Positions 28,682 through 37,791 of a stretch of DNA of 64,000 nt are shown here, in pieces. The notes beneath the pieces are model-generated. The model was not told where the DNA came from, searched no databases, and was given only the letters and a program-made list of their open reading frames with translations. The position numbers and the translations under genes were made by a program. The stretch's first letter is position 1, and every line of letters begins with the position of its first letter. The DNA comes from Sphingomonas psychrolutea (GTDB lineage: Bacteria > Pseudomonadota > Alphaproteobacteria > Sphingomonadales > Sphingomonadaceae): positions 1 to 64,000 of the forward strand of contig NZ_BMDW01000005.1 of the NCBI RefSeq assembly GCF_014636175.1, in the 5' to 3' direction.

Positions 28682-29281
28682 ATGCTCACCGAACTCATCC
28701 GCGCTGTACGCCCGACCGTCGTCCTCCTCTTCCTCGTGACGCTCGTCACCGGCCTGCTCTACCCCGCCACCATCACCGGAATCGCGCAAGTCGCGCTGCC
28801 GGTGCAAGCGAATGGCAGCCTGATCAGCGACACCAAGGGCAATCCGATCGGCTCCGCGCTGATCGCCCAGAATTTCACGAGCCCGACCTACTTTCATCCG
28901 CGTCCCTCTGCCGCCGGCAAGGATGGGTACGATGCGAGTGCGTCGGCCGCGACCAACCTTGCGCCAGGGTCGAAAGACCTGCGCGACGCCATCGCCAAGC
29001 GCGTTTCCGACGCGCGGGCGGAAGGGATGACCGGGGATATACCCGCCGACCTGGTCACCACTAGCGCCTCGGGGCTCGATCCCGATCTGAGCCCCGAGGC
29101 GGCTTTTTTACAGACGTCGCGCGTGGCCAAGGCGCGCGGCCTCGATGTCGCCAAGGTCAGGTCGCTGATCACCGCGCAAACCGAGGAGCCGATTCTCGGC
29201 ATCATCGGGGAGCGCCACGTGAACGTCCTGCTGCTTAATCGACAGCTCGATACGCTTTCCGCTACCACGCGCGGTAAATGA
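28682..29281 (+). CDS. kdpC: KdpC, accessory subunit of the K+-transporting ATPase
   Basis: KdpC holds KdpA and KdpB together and increases ATP affinity. The 199-residue protein has one N-terminal membrane anchor and the conserved segments SLIGQNF-like (here SALIAQNFTSPTYFHPRPSA), ADLVTTSASGLDPDLSPEAA and EEPILGIIGERHVNVLLLN. The ATG at 28682 is chosen because GAGGA precedes it and the anchor begins at once; an upstream start at 28664 lies inside the end of kdpB. Confidence 0.96.
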   Translation: MLTELIRAVRPTVVLLFLVTLVTGLLYPATITGIAQVALPVQANGSLISDTKGNPIGSALIAQNFTSPTYFHPRPSAAGKDGYDASASAATNLAPGSKDLRDAIAKRVSDARAEGMTGDIPADLVTTSASGLDPDLSPEAAFLQTSRVAKARGLDVAKVRSLITAQTEEPILGIIGERHVNVLLLNRQLDTLSATTRGK

Positions 29282-29304
29282 TCCCGCCGCGCATCCCATC
29301 CCTC

Positions 29305-29400
29305 CGTCACCCCGGGCTTGTCCCGGGGTCCACCGTGCCGCACGCCAACCGGCTTCAGCATGGGCGCAGCGGTGGACCCCGGGACGAGCCCGGGGTGACG
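29305..29400. repeat. Intergenic paired-palindrome repeat, family B, copy 1
   Basis: The element starts CGTCACCCCGGGC and ends with the complementary GCCCGGGGTGACG; inner arms GGGGTCCACCG and CGGTGGACCCC also pair. It sits between kdpC and kdpD. The same end sequences and inner word GTCCACC recur at 55679-55786 and 60463-60570. It may reduce read-through or stabilise the upstream kdpFABC message relative to kdpDE. Confidence 0.8.
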
Positions 29401-29420
29401 AATGGGGCGATGGGCGCGCA

Positions 29421-32063
29421 ATGAACGACTCGCGAGCCTCGCCCGAAGCTTTGCTGAAAGCAGCCCAGCGCGAGGGGCGCGGGCGCCTCAAGATTTTCCT
29501 CGGTGCCGCCCCCGGTGTTGGCAAAACCTTCGAGATGCTGCGCGAGGGTGCCGAGCTGCTGCGCAGCGGCACCGATGTCGTCGCCGGAATCATCGAGACG
29601 CACGGTCGCGCCGAAACCGTCCGCCTGACCGAACCGTTCGAAATGCTGCCGCGTGCCGTGATCGTGCACGGCGCGCACCGGCTCGAAGAATTCGATCTCG
29701 ACGCGATGCTCGCGCGACATCCGCAAGTCGCGTTGATCGACGAATTCGCGCACACCAACGCCCCCGGCAGCCGCCACCCCAAACGCTGGCAGGATATCGA
29801 GGAGCTGCGCGCGGCGGGCATCGATGTGCTCAGCACGCTCAACATCCAGCATGTCGAAAGCCTCAACGATGTGGTCGCCGGCTTCACCCGCGTCCGCGTG
29901 CGCGAGACGGTGCCCGATGCGATCCTCGACGATGCCGAGATCGAAGTGGTTGACGTACCCCCCGACGAGCTGATCGAGCGGTTGAAGGCGGGCAAGGTCT
30001 ATATCCCGGCCGAGGCGACGCGCGCGCTCGGCCATTTCTTTTCCAAATCGAATCTTTCGGCGTTGCGCGAACTCGCGCTGCGTCGCGCCGCGCAGAGCGT
30101 TGACCGGCATCTGCTCGACCATGTCGCGAGCCTTGGCGAAAGCGGCACCTGGGCTGGCGGCGAGCGCGTCGTCGTCGCGGTCGGCGACCAGCCGGGCAGC
30201 GACGCCTTGATCCGATCGGCGAAGCGGCTGGCTGACGCGTTGCGTGCGAGCTGGACCGCGGTGGTCGTCGAAACGCCGCGCACCGCGACGCTCTCCGCCG
30301 CGGCGCGCGCGCGGATGGCTGATGCGCTCGACCTCGCCACTGGCCTTGGCGCGACGATTGCCACCGTCCCGGCGCGTAATGTCCTGGAGGGCCTTGTCGC
30401 ACATATCCGCGAAGCGCGCGCTACTGCCGTCGTGATCGGCAAATCGCGCCGGTCGTGGTGGTTCGAGCTGCGCCACGGATCGGTGGTCGATCGCTTGGTG
30501 CGCGCGCTCGACGGCGTGGCGATCCACGTCGTTCCCGTCGCCGAACCGAACGAGAAGGTCCGCGAAACGCCGACGACGCGTCCGATCTTTGCGCGCGGCA
30601 GCGTGATCGGCCTCGGCTTCGTCGCAGCCAACACCGCCTTTGCGACGCTCATGCAGCCGCTCGTCGGACCCAATGCGATCGATCTGCTCTATCTGTTGCC
30701 GGTCATCGCCACTGCGACACTTTACGGTCTGCGCTCGTCCTTGATCGCGAGCCTCGGCGCGGCGCTCGCGTATAATTTCTTCTTCCTGCCACCGCTCTAC
30801 ACGCTGACGATCACCGATCCGCAAAATGTCGTGACGCTGCTGGTGTTCATCATTGTCGCCGTGGTCGCGAGCCAATTGGCCGGACAAGTGCGGCACGAAG
30901 CCAATATCGGTGCGCGCACCGCGACCGAAAACGCCGCGCTCGCTGCCTTCGGCCAGCGCCTCGCCGCGGTCTCGGACGAGACCGGCACTGCGACCGCCAC
31001 GTGCGAGGAAATCGCGGCGCTGCTCGGCGTTGCAACCGTCCTGCTCGGCCAACGAAACGGGCGCCATGTGGTGATCGCCAGCGCACCCGACATTCCCGAG
31101 CTTGGCCCGATCGACATTGCCGCGGCCGATTGGGCGTTCGATCGTGGCGAAATGGCGGGGCGCGACAGCGGGACGCTTACCGCAAGCGAATGGCAATTCC
31201 ACCCGCTCAAGACCGCTTTGGGCGTGCTCGGCGTGCTCGGCGTCGCGCGCGAGGGCGAGGGCGACGCGATTCCGCCGGACAAGCGCATGCTGTTCGCAAC
31301 GTTGGTTGGCCAGGCCGCACTTGCGCACGAACGCCTCCAGCTCGAAGCGCAAGCGCGCGAGGTCAGCGCGTTGAAACAACGCGACGATTTGCGCGCGACC
31401 CTGCTCTCCTCGATCGGCCATGATCTCAAGACCCCGCTCACCGCCGTCGTTGCCGCCGCCGACGAACTCGCGGTCGAACATGGTGCCTCCCCCGCCACCG
31501 CCACGCTCAAGAGCGAAGCGCGCCGCTTGCGCCGCGTGTTCGACGATCTGGTCGAGATGACGCGAATCGAGGCGGGCGCGCTGGTCGTCAAACGTGAGGC
31601 GACCGATCTGACCGACGCGGTCGCCGCCGCCGCGCACGATTTGCGCGCCGAACTCGCGCGGCACCGGCTGGTGCTCGACGTGCCGCCGACGCTGCCCTTG
31701 GTCGAGGCGGACCCGCGGATGTTGCACCATGTGCTGATCAACTTGCTCGGCAATGCCGCGAAGTTCGCACCGCCCGACACCGATATCGTGATCGAGGGGC
31801 GGAGACTCCCCGACGGTCTGACGCTCGGCGTGCTCGATCACGGCCCCGGCTTGCCGATCGGGCGCGAGGCGCATTTGTTCGATCGCTTCACCCGCGTCGA
31901 TGGCGATGATCGCAGCGGCGGGACCGGCCTCGGCCTCGCGATCGTCAAGGGCTTTGCCGATGCGATGGGGCTGAGCGTCACCGCGTCGAACCGCGAGGAT
32001 GGCGGCTCGGCCTTTTGCGTGACATGGCCCGAGGCGCTGCTCCGGCGTATGGGCGTGGAATGA
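29421..32063 (+). CDS. kdpD: KdpD, sensor histidine kinase for potassium limitation
   Basis: KdpD senses low K+ or ionic stress and phosphorylates KdpE. The 880-residue protein has the N-terminal KdpD domain with Walker A GAAPGVGKT at about 28-36, a universal-stress-protein domain (about 245-370), four closely spaced membrane segments (about 395-495), a GAF-like region, the H-box SIGHDLKTPLTAVV with the phosphorylated His and a C-terminal ATPase domain (NLLGNAAKFAP, DHGPGLP, GTGLGLAIVKG). Length is normal for the family. Its stop overlaps the kdpE start. Confidence 0.96.
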   Translation: MNDSRASPEALLKAAQREGRGRLKIFLGAAPGVGKTFEMLREGAELLRSGTDVVAGIIETHGRAETVRLTEPFEMLPRAVIVHGAHRLEEFDLDAMLARHPQVALIDEFAHTNAPGSRHPKRWQDIEELRAAGIDVLSTLNIQHVESLNDVVAGFTRVRVRETVPDAILDDAEIEVVDVPPDELIERLKAGKVYIPAEATRALGHFFSKSNLSALRELALRRAAQSVDRHLLDHVASLGESGTWAGGERVVVAVGDQPGSDALIRSAKRLADALRASWTAVVVETPRTATLSAAARARMADALDLATGLGATIATVPARNVLEGLVAHIREARATAVVIGKSRRSWWFELRHGSVVDRLVRALDGVAIHVVPVAEPNEKVRETPTTRPIFARGSVIGLGFVAANTAFATLMQPLVGPNAIDLLYLLPVIATATLYGLRSSLIASLGAALAYNFFFLPPLYTLTITDPQNVVTLLVFIIVAVVASQLAGQVRHEANIGARTATENAALAAFGQRLAAVSDETGTATATCEEIAALLGVATVLLGQRNGRHVVIASAPDIPELGPIDIAAADWAFDRGEMAGRDSGTLTASEWQFHPLKTALGVLGVLGVAREGEGDAIPPDKRMLFATLVGQAALAHERLQLEAQAREVSALKQRDDLRATLLSSIGHDLKTPLTAVVAAADELAVEHGASPATATLKSEARRLRRVFDDLVEMTRIEAGALVVKREATDLTDAVAAAAHDLRAELARHRLVLDVPPTLPLVEADPRMLHHVLINLLGNAAKFAPPDTDIVIEGRRLPDGLTLGVLDHGPGLPIGREAHLFDRFTRVDGDDRSGGTGLGLAIVKGFADAMGLSVTASNREDGGSAFCVTWPEALLRRMGVE

Positions 32064-32737
32064 CCGCGCAGATCCTGATCGTCGATGACGAACCCGCAAT
32101 CCGCCGGCTCGTGCGCGGCGCGGTCGAGCGCGCTGGCCTCAGCGTCGAGGAAGCCGCCACCGCGGCCGAGGCGCTCACCGCCGCGCGGCGACCGGGATGC
32201 GAGCTGGTGCTGCTCGATCTCGGCCTGCCCGACCGCGATGGGATCGAACTCGTGCCGCTGCTCAAAGCGATCGACCGCGCGGTGATCGTGCTGACCGCGC
32301 GCGACGCGACGGCAGAAAAGGTCGCGGCGCTCGATCTTGGGGCCGACGATTATGTCGTCAAACCGTTCGATACCGAGGAACTGCTCGCGCGCATCCGCGG
32401 CGCGTTGCGTCGGCACAATGCCGTTTCGCCCGGCCAGGACCGGCTGAAGGCGGGGCCGGTCGAGATCGACCTCGCCGCGCATCAGGTGTGGCGCGACGGC
32501 TTACCGGTAAAACTGACGCGCAAGGAGTTCGCCTTGCTCGCCGAACTGACGCGCCATGCGGGCAAATTGCTGACGCACGCGCATTTGCTGAAAATCGTGT
32601 GGGGCGACGGGCATCTCGACGACGTCGAATATCTGCGTGTTGCGATGCGCGCGCTGCGGTTGAAGCTGGAGTCCGACCCGGCGGCCCCGGCCTTGCTGCT
32701 CAACGAGCCGGGAATCGGGTATCGGCTCGCGGTATGA
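32060..32737 (+). CDS. kdpE: KdpE, response regulator of the kdp operon
   Basis: KdpE is the OmpR-family activator of kdpFABC. The 225-residue protein has a receiver domain with acidic pair in IVDDEPAIRR, phosphoacceptor Asp in VLLDLGLPDRDG and Lys in DDYVVKPFDTEELLAR, followed by a winged-helix DNA-binding domain ending in LLLNEPGIGYRLAV. The ATG at 32060 gives an ATGA overlap with kdpD. The tandem CTTTACGC repeat upstream of kdpF is its probable target. Confidence 0.96.
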   Translation: MTAQILIVDDEPAIRRLVRGAVERAGLSVEEAATAAEALTAARRPGCELVLLDLGLPDRDGIELVPLLKAIDRAVIVLTARDATAEKVAALDLGADDYVVKPFDTEELLARIRGALRRHNAVSPGQDRLKAGPVEIDLAAHQVWRDGLPVKLTRKEFALLAELTRHAGKLLTHAHLLKIVWGDGHLDDVEYLRVAMRALRLKLESDPAAPALLLNEPGIGYRLAV

Positions 32738-32747
32738 CGCTTATTTC

Positions 32748-32768
32748 CCCCTCCCTGGAAGGGAGGGG
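32748..32768. terminator. Convergent-gene hairpin after kdpE
   Basis: A perfect 9-bp stem, CCCCTCCCT/AGGGAGGGG, with a 3-base loop lies between the convergent stops of kdpE and the glycosyltransferase gene. No long T-run follows on either side, but position and stability favour a bidirectional terminator. Confidence 0.6.
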
Positions 32769-32774
32769 AGAACC

Positions 32775-34205
32775 CTATTCCGCCGGCGCGACAATCGCCG
32801 TCCGCTGCTGCCGTCCCCAGCTTTCGCGGCCCGTCAGGAACGCATGCCAGCCCCACACCGCCCCGGCATGGCGCAGCAGCTGGAAGCTAAACGGCTCGAG
32901 CACCGCTGCGATCAACGCCGGAAACAGCGCGAGTCCTGCACGCTGCCCGGTCCATTTCTTGTAAATGCCGAGCGACCAAAGGTGAAAACTGAGATCGATC
33001 GCGATCTTGACCAGCATCACGATCAGGATCGGGAAAGCGACGGTGAAGCGCCCGGTCACCACCAAAACGATCAGGATCGCGAATGCCGCCAGGCCGTAGA
33101 GCGGCTGGAGCGTATCGAGCGCCTTGACCGGGAGCATCGCGGTGCCGAGCCAGCCGTACCGCCGCGCGCCGACCATATCGCGGTTCCAATGTTGCGTTTG
33201 CAGGAAGCCGCCGAACCAGCGCCGCCGCTGTCGCAGGAACGCCATCGGGCTGGCCGGAGCATCGGTCCGCGCCAACGCCCCGCCGACGACGCGCACGGTC
33301 CAGTCGCGCTGGTGATCGACCGCGTGGCGGTGCAGCCGGTGGATCAGCTCATAATCCTCGACCATGCTTGTCGGATCGAACCCGCCGACCTCGACCACGG
33401 CATCGCGCCGGAACGCGGCGAACGCACCCGAAATCAGCAACAGGCTGCCCAGCCGCTCCCACGCATGGCGCGACAGGAAGTTGCGGACATATTCGTAGGT
33501 CTGAAACCATTCGAAGAAGCGCCCTTGCAGATCCGGGCCGCAAATCGGCGCGAGCACACCCGTCGCCGCGACGAGCGCGGGCTCGGCGGCAAACGCCGCG
33601 CGCATCGCCGCGATCGCGCCGGGTTCGAGCAACGTGTCGGCATCGACCGTCAGCACGACTTCGGTATCGACCAGCAGCATCGCGGCATTGAGCGCGCGCG
33701 CCTTGCCGCCATGCCGCAACCGCAGCCAGCGCAGCGACGGCAGCACCGACGACGGATCGCTGATCGTCCCGAGCGGCGGCGGAAGCAGCCCATAGCGCCG
33801 CGCCATCACCTCGGGCGTCGCATCGCTCGATCCGTCATCGGCAATCAGGATCAAATCAGGCGGCGTCGCCTGTCCGCTCAGCCGGTCGATCGCGGCGGCA
33901 ATCACGCCAGCTTCGTTATGCGCCGCGACGATAACGCCGAAGCGCGGCGATGCGTGCGGCGCGGGCGGTGGCGCCAACCGCAGATCGCGGATGTTCCACG
34001 CGGTAAACAGCAGCAGCGCCGTGTCGTAAAGAATATAGGCGATCCCGATCGACCACACCGCCAGCCCCTGGCGCTGAAACGCCTGCACGATCAGCGCGAG
34101 GAACAGGATCGGCGCGAACGCGCCGATCAATCGGCTGGCGAGGGGCACGCGCCGAGGGGTGAGCCGCGGGGATTCCGCGACGAGCGTGTCGGCGAGCGAT
34201 GTCAT
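32775..34205 (-). CDS. Membrane processive family 2 glycosyltransferase
   Basis: This 476-residue protein has two N-terminal membrane helices, a GT-A catalytic domain and about three C-terminal helices, the layout of PgaC/hyaluronan-synthase-type enzymes. Catalytic motifs are seen in order: VIVAAHNEAG, ADDGSSDATPEV, LTVDADTLLE (DxD), MVEDYELIHR (acceptor ED) and QRRRWFGGF (Q/RxxRW), which mark a processive beta-glycosyltransferase. It stands alone, convergent with kdpE, and no polysaccharide deacetylase or export partner is beside it. The polymer cannot be named. Confidence 0.85.
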   Translation of the reverse strand: MTSLADTLVAESPRLTPRRVPLASRLIGAFAPILFLALIVQAFQRQGLAVWSIGIAYILYDTALLLFTAWNIRDLRLAPPPAPHASPRFGVIVAAHNEAGVIAAAIDRLSGQATPPDLILIADDGSSDATPEVMARRYGLLPPPLGTISDPSSVLPSLRWLRLRHGGKARALNAAMLLVDTEVVLTVDADTLLEPGAIAAMRAAFAAEPALVAATGVLAPICGPDLQGRFFEWFQTYEYVRNFLSRHAWERLGSLLLISGAFAAFRRDAVVEVGGFDPTSMVEDYELIHRLHRHAVDHQRDWTVRVVGGALARTDAPASPMAFLRQRRRWFGGFLQTQHWNRDMVGARRYGWLGTAMLPVKALDTLQPLYGLAAFAILIVLVVTGRFTVAFPILIVMLVKIAIDLSFHLWSLGIYKKWTGQRAGLALFPALIAAVLEPFSFQLLRHAGAVWGWHAFLTGRESWGRQQRTAIVAPAE

Positions 34206-34309
34206 TACGCGGGCGATACCGATCCAGGATGAACGTGCGATGACGCGCCTAGCGCGGGCGGACCGGCGCCGCTAGGGTGACAGCAACGAAATCGAGCAGG
34301 AGCGAACCC

Positions 34310-34873
34310 GTGGTTCAACGCTACACCGGAATCGCGATCGCGCTGCACTGGATCGTCGCGTTGCTGATCGTCACCAATGTTGCGCTCGCGCTGACGTGGG
34401 ACTTCTATCCCGATGCGCAGGTTCGCCCGGCGATCGATCTGCACAAATCGATCGGCATCACCATCCTCGGCCTCGCCATCCTGCGGATCCTGTGGCGCTT
34501 TACCCACCGCCCGCCGTCGCTACCGGCGGGTTATGCCCGGTGGGAAGTGACGGCGTCGCACGTCGTCCATTGGGGCCTCTACGCGATCCTGTTCGCGATG
34601 CCGCTGACCGGCTGGATCATGGATTCGGCCTATGAGAAAGCCGCGACGACGCCGATGTATCTTTATGGCCTGGTGCAATGGCCGCGGATCGGCTTCATCC
34701 TCGCGCTCGATCCGGCGACCAAGAAAGCCGTGCATGACGGCTTTGGCGCAGCGCATGAAATCATCGCCTACGCCGTCTACGCGCTGTTCGCGCTGCACAT
34801 TGCGGGCGCGTTGAAGCATCAATGGGTCGACGGGGTGAAAGAATTGCAGCGGATGTGGCCGGGACGGCGGTAA
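34310..34873 (+). CDS. Cytochrome b561 family protein
   Basis: This 187-residue inner-membrane diheme b-type cytochrome has four membrane segments and conserved His ligands (ALHWIVALLIV, IDLHKSIGI, VVHWGLYAIL and HIAGALKHQWVDG). Such proteins pass electrons between ubiquinol and periplasmic partners. The GTG at 34310 is preceded by AGGAG at ideal spacing, so it is preferred to the upstream GTG at 34277. It is convergent with the HAD phosphatase gene, with only one base between the stops. Confidence 0.88.
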   Translation: MVQRYTGIAIALHWIVALLIVTNVALALTWDFYPDAQVRPAIDLHKSIGITILGLAILRILWRFTHRPPSLPAGYARWEVTASHVVHWGLYAILFAMPLTGWIMDSAYEKAATTPMYLYGLVQWPRIGFILALDPATKKAVHDGFGAAHEIIAYAVYALFALHIAGALKHQWVDGVKELQRMWPGRR

Positions 34874-34874
34874 C

Positions 34875-35672
34875 TCAGCGCCCGGCGAGGATCGCGTCGA
34901 TCGCCTCGGCGACGCCGTCCGCCTCGTTGCTTGCCACCACATGTGTCGCCTTGGCACGCACCGCTTCGGGTCCCTGCCCCATCGCGTACGACACGCCGGC
35001 GCGCCCAAACATCGGCACGTCGTTGAACTGGTCGCCAATTGCCGCCGTTTCCGTCAGTGGCACGCCGATCGCGTTCGACAAGGCGGCGATGCCGTCGCCC
35101 TTATTGCCGGCCAGTGGCGTCACATCGAGATAATAGGTTTGCGATTGCAGGATCGTCGCGCGGTCGGCGAACGCCTTGGCTTGTTCGGCTAGGCCAGCCA
35201 GCAATGCGGGGTCGTCGCTGACAAACGTGATCTTGTCGGCGCGGTCATACAGATCGCTGAAATCCTGCCGCACGATCGGTGGCTGGTTCGAGGCACGCCG
35301 TTCGCTCCCGACATGCGCACCGGTGTCGTTGCTGGCATACCAGAGATCGTCGGCGAATACCCAGGTATCGACAGCGGTGCCTGCGGTCAGCGCGAACACC
35401 CCCTCCGCCACCGCGCGATCGATCCTGTGGTGGCACAGCACGGTTCCGTCGCGGGTGAACACGATCCCGCCATTGAACGCCCCCATCGGCGAATCGATTT
35501 CCAGCGTCTCGGCGATCGGCATCATCCCCGAACGCGGGCGCGCGCTGATGATCGTGAAGCCAAGCCCCGCCGCGCGCAATCGCTCGACCGCCGCGATCAC
35601 GCCCGGCGTGAGCTGCTTCTGCTTGTCGACCAGCGTGCCATCGACATCCGACACGACCAGACCGATCGTCAC
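34875..35672 (-). CDS. Cof-type HAD superfamily phosphatase
   Basis: This 265-residue HAD hydrolase has motif I SDVDGTLVDKQKQL with the nucleophilic Asp, the Ser/Thr motif IISARP, a C2-type cap domain and motifs III/IV in GDQFNDVPMF near the C-terminus. Family members dephosphorylate sugar phosphates and similar metabolites. The GTG at 35672 fits the conserved start and lies 10 bases after the gnd stop. As last gene of the pentose phosphate operon it may remove a phosphorylated side product such as an erythrose-4-phosphate derivative; that is inference. Confidence 0.83.
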   Translation of the reverse strand: MTIGLVVSDVDGTLVDKQKQLTPGVIAAVERLRAAGLGFTIISARPRSGMMPIAETLEIDSPMGAFNGGIVFTRDGTVLCHHRIDRAVAEGVFALTAGTAVDTWVFADDLWYASNDTGAHVGSERRASNQPPIVRQDFSDLYDRADKITFVSDDPALLAGLAEQAKAFADRATILQSQTYYLDVTPLAGNKGDGIAALSNAIGVPLTETAAIGDQFNDVPMFGRAGVSYAMGQGPEAVRAKATHVVASNEADGVAEAIDAILAGR

Positions 35673-35682
35673 AGCGTGAAGC

Positions 35683-36669
35683 TCATTGCGGCATCTCGAC
35701 ATGCCCGCCGAAGCCAAAGCGCATCGCCGACAGCAATTTGTCGCCAAAGGTATGGTCGACGCGGCTGCGATAGCGCGCGAACAACGCCGCGGTCAGCACG
35801 TTGGCGGGCACCTTCTCTTCCATCGCGGCATCGATCGTCCACTGGCCTTCGCCCGAATCAGCGACGCTGCCGGTGAACTGCGCGAGGTCCTGATCCTTGG
35901 CGAGGCCGATCGCGGTCAAATCGAGCAGCCACGACGAGATCACGCTGCCGCGCCGCCATACTTCCGCGATGTCGGTTAAATTGAGGTCGAAACGCTCGTC
36001 TTCGGGCAGCTTGTCCGACGCTTTGCCCTTCAGAATGTCGAAGCCCTCGGCATAGGCCTGCATCAGGCCATATTCGATGCCGTTATGGACCATCTTGACG
36101 AAATGCCCGGCGCCGGCTGGCCCGGCATGGATATAGCCCTGCTCGGCGCGCGGATCCTCATTGTCGGCGGCTTCGCGGCCCGGCGTGCGCGGGATCGTGC
36201 CGATGCCGGGGGCGAGCGCGGCGAGGATCGGATCGATATGGTCGACCGCCGCCTTGTCGCCACCAACCATCATGCAAAAACCGCGTTCGAGTCCCCACAC
36301 GCCGCCCGACGTGCCGACATCGACGTAGCGCGCGCCCTTTTCGGCCAACGCCTTGGCGCGACGAATATCGTCCTTGTAGAAGCTGTTGCCGCCATCGATG
36401 ACGATATCGCCCGTGCCGCAGAATGCGCCGATCGCGGTGACGGTCTGCTCGGTCGGGTCGCCCGCCGGGAGCATCACCCAGTAAATCCCCGGCGTGCCCA
36501 GCTTCGCGCGCATGTCGTCCAGCCCGCTCGCCGCTACCGCGCCGTCGCTCGCCAGTGCCGCCACCGCCTGTTCGTCGCGGTCGAACGCTACCACTTCATG
36601 GCCCGCACGCATCAGGCGGCGCGCAATGCCCGCTCCCATTCGGCCTAGGCCGATGATCCCGATCTTCAT
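35683..36669 (-). CDS. gnd: 6-phosphogluconate dehydrogenase, decarboxylating, short type
   Basis: This enzyme oxidises 6-phosphogluconate to ribulose-5-phosphate and CO2. At 328 residues it is the short (YqeC/GndA-like) form, clearly shorter than the about 470-residue E. coli Gnd. It has the Rossmann motif [13 protein letters not shown], an acidic residue after strand 2 (AFDRDE) that favours NAD+ over NADP+, and the substrate and catalytic segments [32 protein letters not shown]. It lies between tal and the HAD gene with 10-12-base gaps. Confidence 0.93.
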   Translation of the reverse strand: MKIGIIGLGRMGAGIARRLMRAGHEVVAFDRDEQAVAALASDGAVAASGLDDMRAKLGTPGIYWVMLPAGDPTEQTVTAIGAFCGTGDIVIDGGNSFYKDDIRRAKALAEKGARYVDVGTSGGVWGLERGFCMMVGGDKAAVDHIDPILAALAPGIGTIPRTPGREAADNEDPRAEQGYIHAGPAGAGHFVKMVHNGIEYGLMQAYAEGFDILKGKASDKLPEDERFDLNLTDIAEVWRRGSVISSWLLDLTAIGLAKDQDLAQFTGSVADSGEGQWTIDAAMEEKVPANVLTAALFARYRSRVDHTFGDKLLSAMRFGFGGHVEMPQ

Positions 36670-36681
36670 GGGTACGATCCT

Positions 36682-37791
36682 TCAGGCGTGCGCGGGATGC
36701 TTGGCGGCGATTGCGCCGAGCAGATCGTCGAACGCCTTGGAGAAGGACGCGACGCCTTCCTCGACCAGCGTATCGGTCACGCCGTCGAGGTCGAGCCCGA
36801 GCCGCTCGGCCTCCGACAGGATATGCCGCGCGCCCGCGACATCTTGGCCCAGCGTCGCCGCCGCCGTGCCATGATCTCGGAAGGCGTCGAGCGTCTTGGG
36901 CGGCACCGTGTTGACCGTGTCCTTGCCGATCAGCGTGTCGAGATACAGCGTGTCGGGATAATCGGGGTTCTTGGTCCCGGTCGACGCCCACAGCAACCGC
37001 TGCGGCTGAGCGCCCTTGGCGGCAAGCGCTTGCCAGCGCGCCGAGGTGATGAATTCCTCATACCAGGCGTAGGCGAGCTTGGCATTGGCGATCGCGACCT
37101 TGCCCTTCAGCGCCTTGGCGGCGTCGCCACCAACGCCCGCGTCAATCTTGTCGTCGATCTCCGAATCGATCCGGCTGACGAAGAAACTCGCGACGCTGGC
37201 GATGCGGTCGATCGGATCGCCACGTTCGGCGCGCTTTTCAAGGCCCTCGACATACGCTTCGGCCACCGCCTGATACGCGCTTTGCGAAAACAGCAAGGTC
37301 ACGTTGACGTTGATCCCGGCATCGATCGTCGCGGCAATCGCGGGAACACCGGCGGGAGTGCCGGGGATCTTGATCATCACATTGGGCCGGTCGACCGCCG
37401 CCCATAATTTGCGCGCTTCGGCAATCGTGCCATCGGTATCGTTCGCCAGATAAGGCGACACTTCAAGGCTGACATAGCCGTCCTTGGCGTCGAGCCGGTC
37501 GTATACCGGCTTCAGCGTGTCGGCGGCGGCCTGGATGTCGAGGATCGCGAGATGCTCGTAACGGTCCATCGTCGGCGCATCGGAGTTCTTCGCGTCATAG
37601 GCGGCGAGTTCTGCGTCATAGGCATCGCCATGCCCCATCGCTTTCTCGAAGATCGACGGGTTGGAGGTCACGCCGGTCAGCGCATCCTCGTCCACCAACT
37701 TCTGCAAACCGCCCTCGGCGAGGAATTTGCGGTCGACGAAATCGAGCCAGACCGCCTGCCCCAGGCTTGCGAGATCGTTTAGATGGCCCAT
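36682..37791 (-). CDS. tal: Transaldolase
   Basis: Transaldolase exchanges dihydroxyacetone units between sedoheptulose-7-phosphate and glyceraldehyde-3-phosphate. The 369-residue protein is of the longer class found in actinobacteria and many alphaproteobacteria. It shows LTGVTSNPSIFEKAM at the N-terminus, the Schiff-base Lys in NVMIKIPGTPAG and INVNVTLLFSQSAY. The ATG at 37791 overlaps the tkt stop by one base (TGATG), so translation is coupled. Confidence 0.95.
   Translation of the reverse strand: MGHLNDLASLGQAVWLDFVDRKFLAEGGLQKLVDEDALTGVTSNPSIFEKAMGHGDAYDAELAAYDAKNSDAPTMDRYEHLAILDIQAAADTLKPVYDRLDAKDGYVSLEVSPYLANDTDGTIAEARKLWAAVDRPNVMIKIPGTPAGVPAIAATIDAGINVNVTLLFSQSAYQAVAEAYVEGLEKRAERGDPIDRIASVASFFVSRIDSEIDDKIDAGVGGDAAKALKGKVAIANAKLAYAWYEEFITSARWQALAAKGAQPQRLLWASTGTKNPDYPDTLYLDTLIGKDTVNTVPPKTLDAFRDHGTAAATLGQDVAGARHILSEAERLGLDLDGVTDTLVEEGVASFSKAFDDLLGAIAAKHPAHA

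Noticed and set aside
29355..32099. Long minus-strand open frame across kdpD
   Set aside because: Same antisense artefact; kdpD on the plus strand has all expected kinase motifs.
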